Origin: Ceratotherium simum simum
Taxonomy: Eukaryota; Chordata; Mammalia; Perissodactyla; Rhinocerotidae
DNA length: 64,000 nt
NCBI RefSeq assembly: GCF_000283155.1
Contig: NW_004454177.1
Location: 20,800,304-20,864,303, forward strand
Reading direction: 5' to 3'
Of the stretch, positions 49,301 to 61,001 are shown piece after piece. The notes under the pieces are model-generated. The model was not told where the DNA came from and searched no databases. It saw only the letters and a list, made by a program, of their open reading frames with translations. Positions within the stretch are counted from its first letter, which is position 1; each line of letters begins with the position of its first letter. A program made the translations under genes and the position numbers.

Positions 49301-49529
49301 AAAAAAGGGAAGATGCTCTGGGCTCTTTTTCTACGTGATGAGTCTTTTTAAAGATTCAAAGCACCTTGTTTTTCCTTCCTGAGGTCCCAGTACTTTATCT
49401 GCAAAGAAGCACCAGCAGTATTTGCCATCTGCAGTTCTCTCAAAGCAGCAGTGTCATATTATGATTTCATTTCCCTGTTGCAGCTAGACCCTGGGTCTTA
49501 TCTCTACACTTCCAGAATGAGGCTAGGTC

Positions 49530-51029
49530 CCAAAGGAATCCTGACAAAAAACAAAGCTGGAGGTATCACACTCCCTGATTTCAAAATACAGCACAAAGCT
49601 ATAGTAATCAAAACAGCATGGTATTGGCAAAAAAACAAACACACAGATCAATGGAACAATTGAGAGCCCAGAAATAAACCCACACATCTATGGACAGCTA
49701 ATTTTCGACAAGGGAGCCAAGAATATACAATGGAGAAAGGAAAGTCTCTTTAATAAATGGTGTTGGGAAAACTGGACAGCCACATGCAAAAGAATGAAAG
49801 TAGACCATTACCTTACACCATACACAAAATTAACTCAAAACAGATTAAAGACTTGAATGTAAGACGTGAAACCATGAAACTTCTAAAAGAAAACAGTAGG
49901 CAATACCTTCTTCGACATCAGTCTTAGGAGTGTATTTTCAAGTACCGTGTCTGACTGGGCAAGGGAAACAATAGAAAAAATAAACCAATGGGACTACATC
50001 AAACTAAAAAGCTTCTGCACAGAAAAGGAAACCATCAACAAAATGAAGAGACAACCTAACAACTGGGAGAAGATATTTGCAAACCATATATCTGATAAGG
50101 GGTTAATCTCCAAAATATATAAAGAACTCATACATCTCAACAACAAAAAAACTAACAACCCAATTTAAAAAATGGGCAAAAGACCTAAACAGATATTTCT
50201 CCAAAGAAGATATACAGATGGCCAACAGGCACATGAAAAGATGTTCAACATCACTAATCATCAAGGAAATGCAAATCAAAACTACAATGAGATATCACCT
50301 CATGCCCGTCAGAAAGGCTATAATTAACAAGACAGGAAATAAGTGTTGGAGAGGATGCGGAGAAATGTGAACTCTCATACACTGCTGGTGGGAGTGCAAA
50401 CTAGTGCAGCCACTATGGAAAACAGTATGGAGATTCCTCAAAAACTTAAGAATACAACTACCATACGATCCAGTTATTCCACTGCTGGGTATTTATCCAA
50501 AGGACATGAAAACATGAATGCGTAAAGATATATGCACCCCTAGGTTCACTGCAGCATTATTCACAATAGCCAAGACTTGGAAGCAACCTAAGTGCCCATT
50601 CAGGGATGAATGGATAAAGAAGATGTGGTATATATATACACAATGGAATACTACTCAGCCATAAAAAAATGATGAAATCTGGCCATTTGAGACAACATGG
50701 ATGGACCTTGAGGGAATTATGCTAAGAAAAATAAGTCAGAGGGAGAAAGTCAAATAGTGCATGATCTTACTCGTAAATAGAAGAAACAAACAATAACAAA
50801 CACATAGAGACAGAGACTGGATTGGTGGTTACCAGAGGGGAAGTGGGGAGGGAGGAGGGCGAAAGGGGTGATTCACCACATGTGTATGGTCGTGGATTGT
50901 AATTAGTATTTGGGTGGTGAACATAATGTAATCTACACAGAAATCAAAATATGATGATGTACAGCCGGAATTTATATAATGTTATAAACCAATGTTATCA
51001 CAATAAAAAAATTAAATTAAAAAAAAAAA
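49530..51029 (+). mobile_element. 5'-truncated L1 (ORF2 3' end and 3' UTR), in ARHGAP42 intron
   Basis: Begins in late ORF2 (translation includes [20 protein letters not shown] and later [20 protein letters not shown]) and runs through the 3' UTR to AATAAA and an A-tail. A perfect 16-bp TSD (agaatgaggctaggtc) flanks it at 49514-49529 and 51030-51045. The reading frame is broken by stops and frameshifts, so it is a dead copy. It is antisense to the host gene. The 3' end is the same family as the unit at 2534. Confidence 0.95.
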
Positions 51030-51483
51030 AGAATGAGGCTAGGTCATTCAAACCTAATGGCTATCTGAAGATTGGAAAGCTTATAGAAGAAAATTATGGC
51101 CCTTGTCCCCAGAGTCTATTTCATAGGAGGTGAGTCTTAGGCTGTACTTTCGGACAGTTTGCTAGGAGAGCCTGCAGCAGGCAGGTTTACGAATGACTAC
51201 TAGCCCACACAGCACTACTTCCCAATGAAACATGATTTAAGGAAGAATTAAGGAAGTGGAGGTACCCAGATAAGAACAGAGCTTTACATTAAAGAAGAGC
51301 CGCGTGCATGTGTGCGCACGTGCACATGAATGCGTGCATGTGGGTGTGTTGGTTGACATGGGTAGGAGGTGGAGGGAGAGGATACTACCAAGTTACGAAG
51401 ACTTCTAAGAATCAGACTATGGCAATCTTAAATAGAAAGAATATTAGTTTTTCCTATAAATATTCTAGTCAAGCAAAATCATT

Positions 51484-51545
51484 TGATCTGATATAATCTG
51501 GTATAATTTGATGTGATATAATATGATCTGATATCTGATATAATT
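51484..51545 (+). repeat. Imperfect AT-rich minisatellite (TGATATAAT-like units)
   Basis: Repeats of 'tgatataat', 'tggtataat', 'tgatgtgatataat' and 'tgatctgatat' run head to tail with variation over about 60 bp. Confidence 0.7.
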
Positions 51546-53134
51546 GAGGGTTGCAGAGCATTTCTCTAAAACTATGTCAAGATTTTTCAAAAAAATAAAA
51601 TTTTCTAACAGCAACAATTTCCTCTGATATCTTATTGCTTTGAATCATTAAAATAAATTAAGAGATGCATAAAGAAACAATTTCCAGAGTTATATAATTA
51701 AAATATAATAATCCTGGCAATTATGTAATTTTTGGAATTACACTTTAAAATGCAACCAAACTATTTTTGCTAACATTTCAGACATGAATTTTCTCCTTAT
51801 AGTACTTTATGGGATTGGATTGTGGGGAGAGGCATACAGAATAATTATATCACTAAATAAATGGATATTGTTAAATGTGCCAAAAATACACAGCACAAAA
51901 TAATATCTGTCATGACTTTTCAATTATCTGTGCATATAACTAGACAGGTACATTTTTCTTTTGCTGAGATCTTTAACTACAGGTGTTAACTCAGCAGAGA
52001 GCTTTGATGATTTAATGTAGACTCTATGACAGTGAAGTTTTCTCTCCAGGTGCTAATGCTTCTTCTTTTACTGCCCTGGTGTATTGAAGATGATGTGAAA
52101 ATAACACTATCACCTATTGAGTCTCTCTTCAGAAGATTCTAATATCTTTTGAAGAGGATTTTGAAAATCCTGCTTCTCATTGCATGGGAGAGTAAAGTAA
52201 TGACACTCACCATCCTGAAAGCCATTTCTTCCCTTATCATGTGGAAGATGATCTGTTCAAAAGCCCCATGCCTAATTCTAAACACTGTCTGATGCTGATG
52301 AGTAGACTTACAAAGGTTTGATAGGGTCAGTGTGCAAAATTCGAAATGCTTATCTTAATCATAAGCAAAATAAAAAATTCACCAAATCAAAATTGATACA
52401 ATGTTTTCTGGAGGGCCACTTAACAATGACACACTGACACACTCACTGACACACACACCCCCACACATTTTCTATGCTGAGAATTTCACTTCTGAAGGGA
52501 GTAGGAATGCACACAGATATAGTTACAAAGATGCCAGAGAAGTAACAAATAGAAAAGCTAAAAACAAAGAAAAATTCACAACATTCTAAGTGTTCACCAG
52601 AGGAGGATATAATAAAATATACCAATCCAACAAAGTATTAGGCAGCTACTACAAATAACACTGTAGAATAACTCAAGACATGAAACAATGTTAGCATGTA
52701 AGGCAAAAATTTAACAGACAAATTTGTCCTTGGCAAGACCCCTAAACTGCCCACGACAATTTGCAATAAACACTGCATTTGCTTCTTGGTCACTGGTTGG
52801 GGATTTCTTAAAATTAGTCACATGTTCCTTTCTTAGGTTTTTGTCAACAAATACTGGCTGTTTCTGGCTTGGATGTCTGAGAGAGTACTGGATGCCTCAA
52901 CGCTAAAAAACTCCCATGGGAACTTGTAGAGTTAAAGCTGCTAACGTCAAAGGCACGTATATTGCAATTCCATTGAAAATGATGTGAAAAGTAACAGTCT
53001 TTTTAGGTTAAAAATGTGTATTTTATCGATTAATCCAACAGTTTTGTGGAGTATCTACTCTGTGTTGAGCATTAGGGTAGGAATAATACAGTGAACACCA
53101 CCTTCAGGGTTCCTCCTCTGTGTTTATCACAGAG

Positions 53135-54172
53135 GAGTGGTTCTCAAAGTACGGTCAAGGGGAACCTGGATGCAGGGGTAGGTGGGACCCTGAGGGGACA
53201 CTGCTCTGCTAGCTAATGGAATGTATATAAGAATTCATTTATTTCCTATTATGTCAGATATTATAGAGATCTGAAAAAATGTAAAATAATGCAATTTTCT
53301 TTGTTTTAGAAAATATTTTTCCTAAAATTTATGTTATTTATGCTAATATATAATGGGTTTTTTTTAAATGTTTTTGTGTTAATGGTGCTTTGGTGGGATA
53401 AGGGAGGACAGACGTCAGTTACAGAACTCTCAGCAGTCACCACCATTAAGGGATGGAAGCTGTGTGCAGCATGTCAAGTGCACGGCAACAGCAGAGGAGC
53501 GGGCTTCCATGTGGTCTGGCTTAGGGGCAGATGCAAGCCAACTCCTTTCGTTTTAAACACAATAGAAATATGGTCTTTGGAAGAGGGAAGAGGTGGCGAG
53601 GCTACTCTCTGTCACAACTTGGGGAAGGCACACAAACCATCTGACTTGGTTTTATAGAAAAGGGTGAACCCCAAATGCTGGAGGACTTGGGTCATATAGT
53701 GAGTTTGGATTTTGCAAGCAAACTTCGATATTTCCTTGATCCATCTTCTATATGAAGAAACGAAGGCCTAGAGAAATTAAAGTTATGGCAGAGTCAGGCT
53801 ACAATCTACATCTCCTGACTGCTGGTCTAGTGCATTTCTGGCGACTCCATTTCAATATCATCTATAAAGTCTCTTAAGATAATATCACTGATAAAAGTCA
53901 CTTCTATTATTGATAATTGTTAACTGTTAAGAAGAGTAAATAATCACAACTGTGTCTTCTATCAAAAATGTTGCTATTATCACCTTTTAGTTGCATGAGC
54001 TTATTCTTATTTTAAATAATTCATAAATATTTTTTAATTTCTCAGTTTAAATTTCTAATTACAGTAAATATCAACAGATACAACCCACATAAACAAAATC
54101 TCTCTGGAGATCCTCAATGATTTTTTTAAGCGTATAAAGGCGTTCTGAGACCAAAAAGTTTGAGAACCACTG
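53135..54172. mobile_element. hAT-Charlie DNA transposon (about 1 kb)
   Basis: Ends 'gagtggttctcaaag' and 'tttgagaaccactg' are inverted. The TSD is tcacagag (53127-53134) and tcacagat (54173-54180), 7 of 8 identical. The right end ('agatacaacccacataaacaaaatctc', 'ctgagaccaaaaagtttgagaaccac') matches a Charlie-type element I recognise. A 108-codon open frame at 53331-53657 lies inside, but I see no convincing transposase motif. A MIR relic interrupts it near 53740-53850. Confidence 0.8.
53740..53850 (-). repeat. MIR fragment inside hAT element
   Basis: Reads 'tatatgaagaaacgaaggcctagagaaattaaagtta', 'cagagtcaggctacaatctaca' and 'gactgctggtctagtgca', the reverse MIR core. It sits between the hAT ends. 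Confidence 0.65.
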
Positions 54173-54837
54173 TCACAGATGAGATGAGATGGCTGTGCAC
54201 CAGAATATTAATAGTGGTTATCTTCAGGTGATGAAATTGGAGGTGGTTTTTATTCACTTCTTTAGTTTGTTAGTATTCTCTACATTCTCTAAGAGAAGAA
54301 AAAATTAAGTTACTTTTAAAAAATAATGGCTTCTTTTTTCTTTCTTACAGGTGTCACAGCACTTTACCTTATGTGTGCCTTTCATGTGTCACTGTGCTCT
54401 GAACCAGTGACTTACAGCCTTCTTAAAACTCAAACTGATTGGACAAGAAGACTTTGTTAAGCTTTGTTTTGGTGCTTTGTAATAATAACCAAAATCTTGG
54501 TTTTAAATTATGATAATAGAAATATTTGATTGCTTATAATAAGCCAGGCACTCAATTCTCAATTAATTCTCAAGCACTTAATTCTCAAATCAACCTTCAG
54601 AAGATATATGTCTAGCTTGCCTAAATTACACTATTTTAAAGCAGATTTTCCCCTCTGCCTGAGTACAACTGATTGAGATGGAGGTGAAAGCTTTACGGGT
54701 ACTGTTTTCCACAGGCCTTTGTAATGGTGAGACAGAGCCAAGTAACACTTGGCTCTTGAAGACATTTTACAGGTTAAGGAACACAATTACAAATAACCAA
54801 TGTCTGCTTAGGGCTATGCTAGGCATTTTTCTCTATT

Positions 54838-54990
54838 CCAATGGTTCCCAAGCTTTTTTTTTTTACGTAAGAATCACCTGAGGAGGTTGTCAAAAAATGC
54901 ATCTTCTCCAGTCCTCAGTCTCACATATTCTGGTTTACAGAGTCTGTGGCAAAACTCAAGAATCTTCATTTTAACAAGTCTTGCAGGTAA
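54838..54990 (+). repeat. MER5-like hAT relic
   Basis: Contains 'aatggttcccaagctttt', 'aagaatcacctgaggagg.tgtcaaaaa' and 'cattttaacaagtcttgcagg', as in short hAT-Charlie elements. Confidence 0.55.
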
Positions 54991-55129
54991 AGTTCCCTTG
55001 CAGAGCGGCCCCTCCCACTCCACTGAACCTGATATCTTCCACATCTCCAGAGATGTCTTAGAGGTTAAACCAGTGTCCTCCTCTAATCATCTCCTTGTCT
55101 TCTTTGCAGCTCTACCATGTTGACCATGC

Positions 55130-55830
55130 CTTCTCCTGCTGATCATTCTTTCACATTCTTCTTTGCCTGACCCTTAAATGAAACCATTCCCCAAAGACCA
55201 ATGCTCAGCCACTTTTCCTTTTTCACTCAATAAGCCCCATTGCTGGGTAAACTCACCTTCACCTATGCAGTATAACCGCTATATAGAAGTTTCTCAAAAG
55301 GCATCAAACTCCGTGCTATCTCCTGGTCCCAGGTGCACATTTCTAACTGCCTCTCAGTGTTCCTCAGACTCCTCAAATGTTATGGCCCAAACTTTCCTTC
55401 TCTCTCTATGTACTCACAAGCTGAGAGCAGAAGCTAATTTACCATTGTCTCTGACACTCACTCTCAAAGACTTGCAATCTTCTTTACCTGTCTCTCATTC
55501 CCAGTATCAAAGCAGTTACCCAACTTGGTCCTACCCATAAAATTCCCCTTATAGCTTTTCATGCTTTTGTTACTACCCTCATTAAGGCCTTTTAAATCTC
55601 ACCAATTCCATCCTAAATGGTTGAGTGTTCTCTCCCCTTCACAACCTCCTAGAAAAGCCACTTGAATGATGTGTTCAAATGTATGGCTGATTAGATCACC
55701 CTTTGATCAATGACTCTCAGAGGTGTTACTTTTCTGTTGCTCAAGGCTATCCACTAAAATCTCCCAATTGGTTTCTTTCCCACACATGGCTGGTCTTCCT
55801 ACTACCTACTACTGGTTCTTCTACTACCTA
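55130..55830 (+). repeat. L2-like LINE sequence
   Basis: Pyrimidine-rich text with 'tgcctctcagtgttcctcagactcctcaaatgttatg' and 'caaggctatccactaaaatctccc' resembles the L2 ORF 3' region. A 120-codon open frame at 55178-55540 is a by-product and shows no domain. Confidence 0.5.
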
Positions 55831-56074
55831 CTACCAGTTCTATCATTCTTCAAAGTCCAATTCAAGGGTAACCCTGAGTTCCCCAGAAGGAAAGTGAAAT
55901 AGGCCTTGTAGGAGGTTAGAAAGGGAGATGCCCTCAAGTTCTATCTGTTGTTCAGTTGTATTTAATGGTACAAAAGAGTATCAGGTGACCGCTACGAGTT
56001 TAAGAGTGTTCAAATACCATTAATATATTAACTAGAGGCTTGAATATCATAAGCAAGCAGTTTCAATAATAAAT

Positions 56075-56310
56075 AGTTATTATTATAGAGACCATCCACA
56101 GAGAACTTACCAAGTACTTCAAATACATTACTGTGTACATTTACAACAATTTGATGAAAACAGAATTACGACCTTCATTTTACAGATAAAGAAAACAGAT
56201 TTCCTAAACATGTAACTCCAAAGTTACACAATTGGAAGTGGTGGACCAAAAATTTGAATGTAGGTCTGTCTGACTCTGAAAGTCTATCGCGCACCACTGT
56301 GTCTGTCACT
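56075..56310 (-). repeat. MIR element, nearly full length
   Basis: Reads 'taattattatagag', 'catttacaacaatttgatgaaaacag', 'ttcattttacagataaagaaaacag', 'aagttacacaattggaagtgg' and 'ctgtctgactctgaaagtc', the reverse complement of MIR over most of its length. Confidence 0.75.
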
Positions 56311-57985
56311 CGCTGAAAAGTTGCAACATGGTCCACAAGTGCTGTGGGCTGACTGACAGAGAAAGACTGTAACCTTCAGTCTACCATTGAGTGAGCTCTA
56401 AGTTTATGCAGACAGCCCATCAGACATTGATTTAAGACTACGTAGAATGTAAAAGCATATTTGGAATGCATAGGTTGATTGTTGAACATCTGAGTATATC
56501 TCTATTAGATGACAGTATTATATTCCAATTTCTTTCATTACTAGTTTGCTTTCTTAAAGCTCTTAAAGGATTATCTCTTTGATTACAGTTCTTAAGTTCT
56601 CACTTAAGAGACTGTTTAGAGGTTCCTGATAAAAGGGCTCCATCTAGTGGAGCAATTCAACCATATAGCAAGACAGACAGAAGTAGCAAGGTTAAGTCCC
56701 TTACACCAAGGCCTAAAAATGATGACAGTTTCAGAGAAATGATGTTTGCTCTGACATGTACGATGCCTAGTTTTCACCATGCCTTGATAAAAAGGAAGAA
56801 GATGAAGATGCTATGGACAGAGGTAAGGTACATGCAAATACTCTGGGGTCCGCTATATAAATGCAAGGCATTGACCATCGTCCTAGTTAAGATACCAAAG
56901 TGGCTCTACTCTGTGGAGTTAAAAGCACTAATACATGAGAGCCCTGGCTAGGCTTTGGGAAAAAACAGGGATTACAGATCATTGTTATCCCTAGTAACTC
57001 CCACAAGCCAAATATTGTGTAGGGTCTTAAATGCCTGCTGAAAAAGTCCAAATACTTCTATAAGGTCGATAAAAATTCCATGGTTGAATAACTTTTAAAA
57101 GAACTACACACCAATACTTCAATTATCTGTGATTCCTTTCCTTCAGAGCCTCAATTACCCAGACATGGGAAGCTCAAAATTGCCTTTGTGCAACCAAAGG
57201 AAAAACCAAGGTTTGTTCTTCAAGCGCTCTCATTTATATGCTCTTGCAATAACAAGCAGGAATTGAATGCCTCCTACCTCTACCAGTTGCTGATGGAAAA
57301 AAAAATCAGAAATATCAAAATACTAGAAATTCCATTATTTTAGACATATTCAAATAAAAAACCAAAGCCCACTGCAGATGTGAAGAATCAATTTGAAATG
57401 GGAGAAGAGGAAAGCAGGAACCAAGCAAGCACAATAATAGCAGCAAAATGTAACCACTCATGTCCTTATTAACAATGGAGCGGAAGGTAAAATCTAGAAA
57501 TGCTGAATGAAACACTATACTCAAAAAAGAGAGCCGTCTGGGGCAATTAGCTCTCCAGCACCATAGTGGCCATTAAGAATAAGCATATTTTTCAATGGAT
57601 GTTCATGAAGCTTCTTCCAGAAAAAGTTCTATAACTTTTAAAAGTCAAGAACATACTTTTGAAAATTTTCCACAAACTGACTGTCATCCAAGGAACCTTT
57701 GGTGTGCAAAGGATTATGGCAACTTGTGTCTTTTAGAAAACTTGTTTGTTTAGAACTCTTTCTTTGTGAAGATTTTAGCAAATGAGGCATCGCTGTAATA
57801 GTCTGAGATGCTAAATGCTGTTTACGGACATGACTTTTCCCCATGAAGAGACAGTGGACATGGATTTGACCATCTGCAGAAGCGAGGGGCAGAGCCGTCA
57901 AAGATGACCCGCCATGTCAACACAAGGCAACAGTGTCACCACTATTTTTTTTTTTTTACTTTGTTTAAGGGTTTTAAGAACTTAC

Positions 57986-58048
57986 CGCCCAGAGGAAATT
58001 GGCTTAAGCGAACCAACATTTTCAAATAGCTGGGCTTTAGCTGCCACA
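57986..58048 (-). CDS. ARHGAP42: ARHGAP42 exon, linker before SH3
   Basis: This short 63-nt exon encodes VAAKAQLFENVGSLKPISSG. It has a leading T that completes a Val and trailing CG that begins an Arg finished in the exon at 47860. It lies between the serine-rich linker and the SH3 domain. The acceptor is 'ttatttttcag' and the donor GTAAGT. Its small size and 63-nt length (a multiple of three, with matching end phases) mean that skipping it would keep the downstream SH3 in frame, so it could be alternatively spliced. No evidence of that is visible here. Confidence 0.95.
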
Positions 58049-60085
58049 CTGAAAAATAATTTTAAAACACAAGTTTCATTAAAATCAATCAGAAAATCAT
58101 TCAGCTCAAAGTGAAATTCAGGGTTATCAGTTGACCCAAACAAAAAGTGATGAGTTAAGAACTGTCCCCAAAATTTGACCCGCATTTCAATTGTTTTAAG
58201 CTTTCATGTGAAAGAAATTTTTAGATCCAGTCTCCAGCTCACAGAGCGCCAGACTTAATAAACCTACAACTATCTCCTCTGGGGCTCTTACTGTCCTCAT
58301 CTTTTCTACCTCAGAAAACTGTGGGAGCAGAAAAAGGAACATTTTTTTCTCCCCACTCGGCTCCTGGCAGCGATGTTACTGACACCTGTGGAGTCACAGG
58401 GCAAGAATCAAATCAACATGACAAAAGAAGAACTGTTATTCATTCTGATAGCTAAGACAAAACTAACTCTAAAATTGTTTCATGTATTTTTTTTATACTT
58501 GAACACAGGTCCTATAAAGTGAAAAGAGAGAACTCTGAAAATATGGCCAAAAAATAAATTTGTTGGATCCAAATCTTGTTTCAAATCATGGGGAGGGAAG
58601 GGCATGGTCTATTTGAAAAGGTGCGACTACTGGGTAGAGAGAGAAAAGAATTAAAACTAAGTAAGGGCACCCTAGGTAATTAGAAAAGTTTGTAAAATCT
58701 CTTATTTCTTTAACTGACAAACTTTTCTCCCAGAGTCAAGCCATTTGATAATCTGAAGGATCATTTTACACCTAATAAAGAACATACACTCTTCTCAATT
58801 TTCATTTCTACTTTAACCATCAGTACAATTGCAAAGCAGCTCTTCTCCTTCCCTCACAAAGGATGGAGTGAGTTTATATTCTCCCATCTCCCTTGACATA
58901 TTGGCTTAAAATTTAATTTCCCTCAATGACAAGAACTATACATACTGGGGAGTAGACAGATTTACAAATCTATTTGTCTATATTGTGGAAGCTGGATTTC
59001 TGACCAAGAGAAATAACAGACGTTAAACACACTCGGAAACTAAAAGGTTCTTGTCAAAGAAAGGGATGAATGAATGAATTTAAGACACTGCTCCCATGGA
59101 AACAGGCTTAGTAAAATGTCTTACTGGACTTTCAATGAATAATTAAAACGTCAGGAATACTACCATATTAAATATGGGCATGGTATAACAGAAACAGCAC
59201 AGATTCAAATTCAAGAACCCTGGGTTGGAATCCCAGCTCTGCCACTTACTAGCTGAGTGTGTGTGGACTGGTTCCTCAACTTTCTACGGAGTCTTAGTTC
59301 TCACCCTCTCTAAGGTGAGGTCTAGACTACCTACTGCAGAAGGACACTGTGGCCCTTAAAAGAGACATCATATGTAAAGACGCCCAGGAAGAGCTCATAT
59401 AGCATCTGGAAAAGCTCAGCAAGAGTCAGGAAAATAAAATAAAAGGAGAAAAACTTTACTCTTTGGATTTTGCTTATTTATCCAGGTTCCATTTTCTCCT
59501 CTTTGCCCCATTTCTGTTCACCTCTGTGTACCCTACCCTATCAGCCTTTACACTTGTGGGTCATTCTTTTCTTTAGAAGTACTTCCCTTTGCCTTTCACA
59601 CTCCTTGTTCTCTATGAGTTTGTTTGAATCAGTGAGTACTCAGATAGGAAAGACATATGATGGAGAGGAGAGAACATCAACCCTCACAAGCTAGAAAGCA
59701 GTTGTATTTCCAACAGAGAGGGGTGAGCTGGGATGTGGGCAGTCTCCTCAGCTGAGAGGGGGATGGTTAGCTTTTATAGGAAGGCATCTAGTTTCAAAGC
59801 CCAAAACTACTATGATATACATCTATCCTCATGACCTAAATTAACCAGTAGTTCTGCTTCTAAGGAGAGTGCCTGAAGTGTCTCCCCATGAAAGTGTTTA
59901 TACATATCTTAACCCCACTCTAACTTTCACATCATTTGTAGAAGAGGACACAGTCCTACAGAAGTTGACTGGGCCCACTGTATAGATGAGGCATTCAGCT
60001 GTGGGACTCATAAGGGTTCACTGGACATACTCAACGCCTGTGTATCCCTGGAAGACACAGCAAATACAAACTCGCTCTCACTTAC
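58049..60085 (-). other. ARHGAP42: ARHGAP42 intron (2.0 kb)
   Basis: Between exons 60086-60242 and 57986-58048. It contains a MIR at 59190-59340 and no other recognised element. Confidence 0.85.
59190..59340 (+). repeat. MIR element
   Basis: Phrases 'aacagcacagattcaaattcaagaaccctgggttggaatcccagctctgccacttactagctg' (a classic MIR 5' half) and 'ctcaactttctacggagtcttagttctcacc' are present in order. Confidence 0.85.
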
Positions 60086-60242
60086 ACAGAGCCAGGTCGC
60101 TGGTAGCCATTGCTTGAGGCAGTGTCAAGCCTTAACCTCCTGCACATTTTTGGAGGCAGGTCTGGGTTTGGTGGGGCTTTGGGCGTCTCTTTGGAACCTA
60201 TGGAAGTTAGGCTTTGAATGGATCCACCATAGCTCTTGTTTC
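60086..60242 (-). CDS. ARHGAP42: ARHGAP42 exon, serine/proline-rich linker
   Basis: This 157-nt exon encodes [40 protein letters not shown] and [12 protein letters not shown], plus the start of a Val. It belongs to the flexible linker between the RhoGAP and SH3 domains of ARHGAP42. It is rich in Ser and Pro with a basic patch (KMCRRLRL), which could be a phosphorylation or membrane-contact segment; that is inference. The acceptor is 'tctttttag' and the donor GTAAGT. It is in frame with both neighbours. Overlapping frames on both strands here are shadows. Confidence 0.96.
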
Positions 60243-60620
60243 CTAAAAAGAAAGCCCAAGAAAACAGGCAAGGTGCTATCAGACAAAATAATAGCAATAA
60301 CACAGCACATGTGCATAACAAAAGGAAGCATTTTTCTCTGAGCCCAAATGAGAAGGTACAGAATGTTCTTTAAGCACAGCAGCCCATCACTCAAGGAGAT
60401 CACAATCTACAGTAATTACAAAGACACCACCTCACAGAGATGGAAAGATCCAGGAAAAAAGTCACAGCACACAGGAGTTTTAAAAATCCTAGCTCAGGAA
60501 CAAAGTAGATAAGCATTGTTAGTCTCTTCGCCATTAACTTCCCCTCGTTTGATCATGCTGAATACTCAGGCGAGTGACACAGAGAAAATGACATCTTGCA
60601 TAAGCTCCACTCTGGCTTAC

Positions 60621-61001
60621 CCTCAGCTGCAGAGATGGATCTGAGAGATGAAGCTGAGGCTCTTTTCAGTCCTGAAAGCCCATAAGGCCCTTTCTTGGTC
60701 AGGTCTATGGGTGGGGAAGCATCCCCTGGGCTAGTGACCGAGGCAACACTCTGGCAATCGGATTCTGCATCTGTTCTGGTTGCATCTTCTCTAGAACTTG
60801 ACTCAGGACTAGTTGTCCAGAGACCAAGACTTTTCTGTCCATTGGAAGGTGATGGGGATGCAATCCAAGGAATCCCTCCAGATTTCTCCCTGGGCTGGCA
60901 GGAGGCAGACTTTGTAGTGCTGTTTTGTTCAGAGGAGTGAGAGGAGAGTGACTCGATGCTCCCCATGGGTGTGCTGTCTGGGCTGCTGCTATAGGAGTCA
61001 C
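60621..61001 (-). CDS. ARHGAP42: ARHGAP42 large linker exon (serine-rich)
   Basis: The largest coding exon in the window (381 nt), encoding about 127 residues. It starts [20 protein letters not shown] and passes through [20 protein letters not shown] and [20 protein letters not shown] to [15 protein letters not shown] recognise this as the disordered serine-rich segment of ARHGAP42 after the RhoGAP domain. The acceptor is 'cacccccgctcag' and the donor 'gg|gtaagc'. A stop-free run past the donor makes the frame look longer, but KPEWSL and the rest beyond it is intron. The many Ser-Pro and basic-Ser sites make it a likely phospho-regulated region (inference). No frameshift is seen. Confidence 0.97.

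Larger units (their letters stand above)
47861..57985 (-). other. ARHGAP42: ARHGAP42 intron (10.1 kb)
   Basis: Lies between the exons at 57986-58048 and 47781-47860, with canonical GT (57985-57984) and AG (47862-47861) on the - strand. It contains an L2, a 1.5-kb L1, a 1-kb hAT element, MIRs and short satellites, listed separately. No ERE is present. No extra exon recognised. Confidence 0.85.

Noticed and set aside
53331..53657. 108-codon open frame inside the hAT element
   Set aside because: No transposase motif (zinc finger or hAT dimerisation) could be recognised; it is treated as a chance frame in a relic.
55178..55540. 120-codon open frame on the + strand
   Set aside because: It lies in L2-like sequence, has low-complexity composition and no recognised domain.
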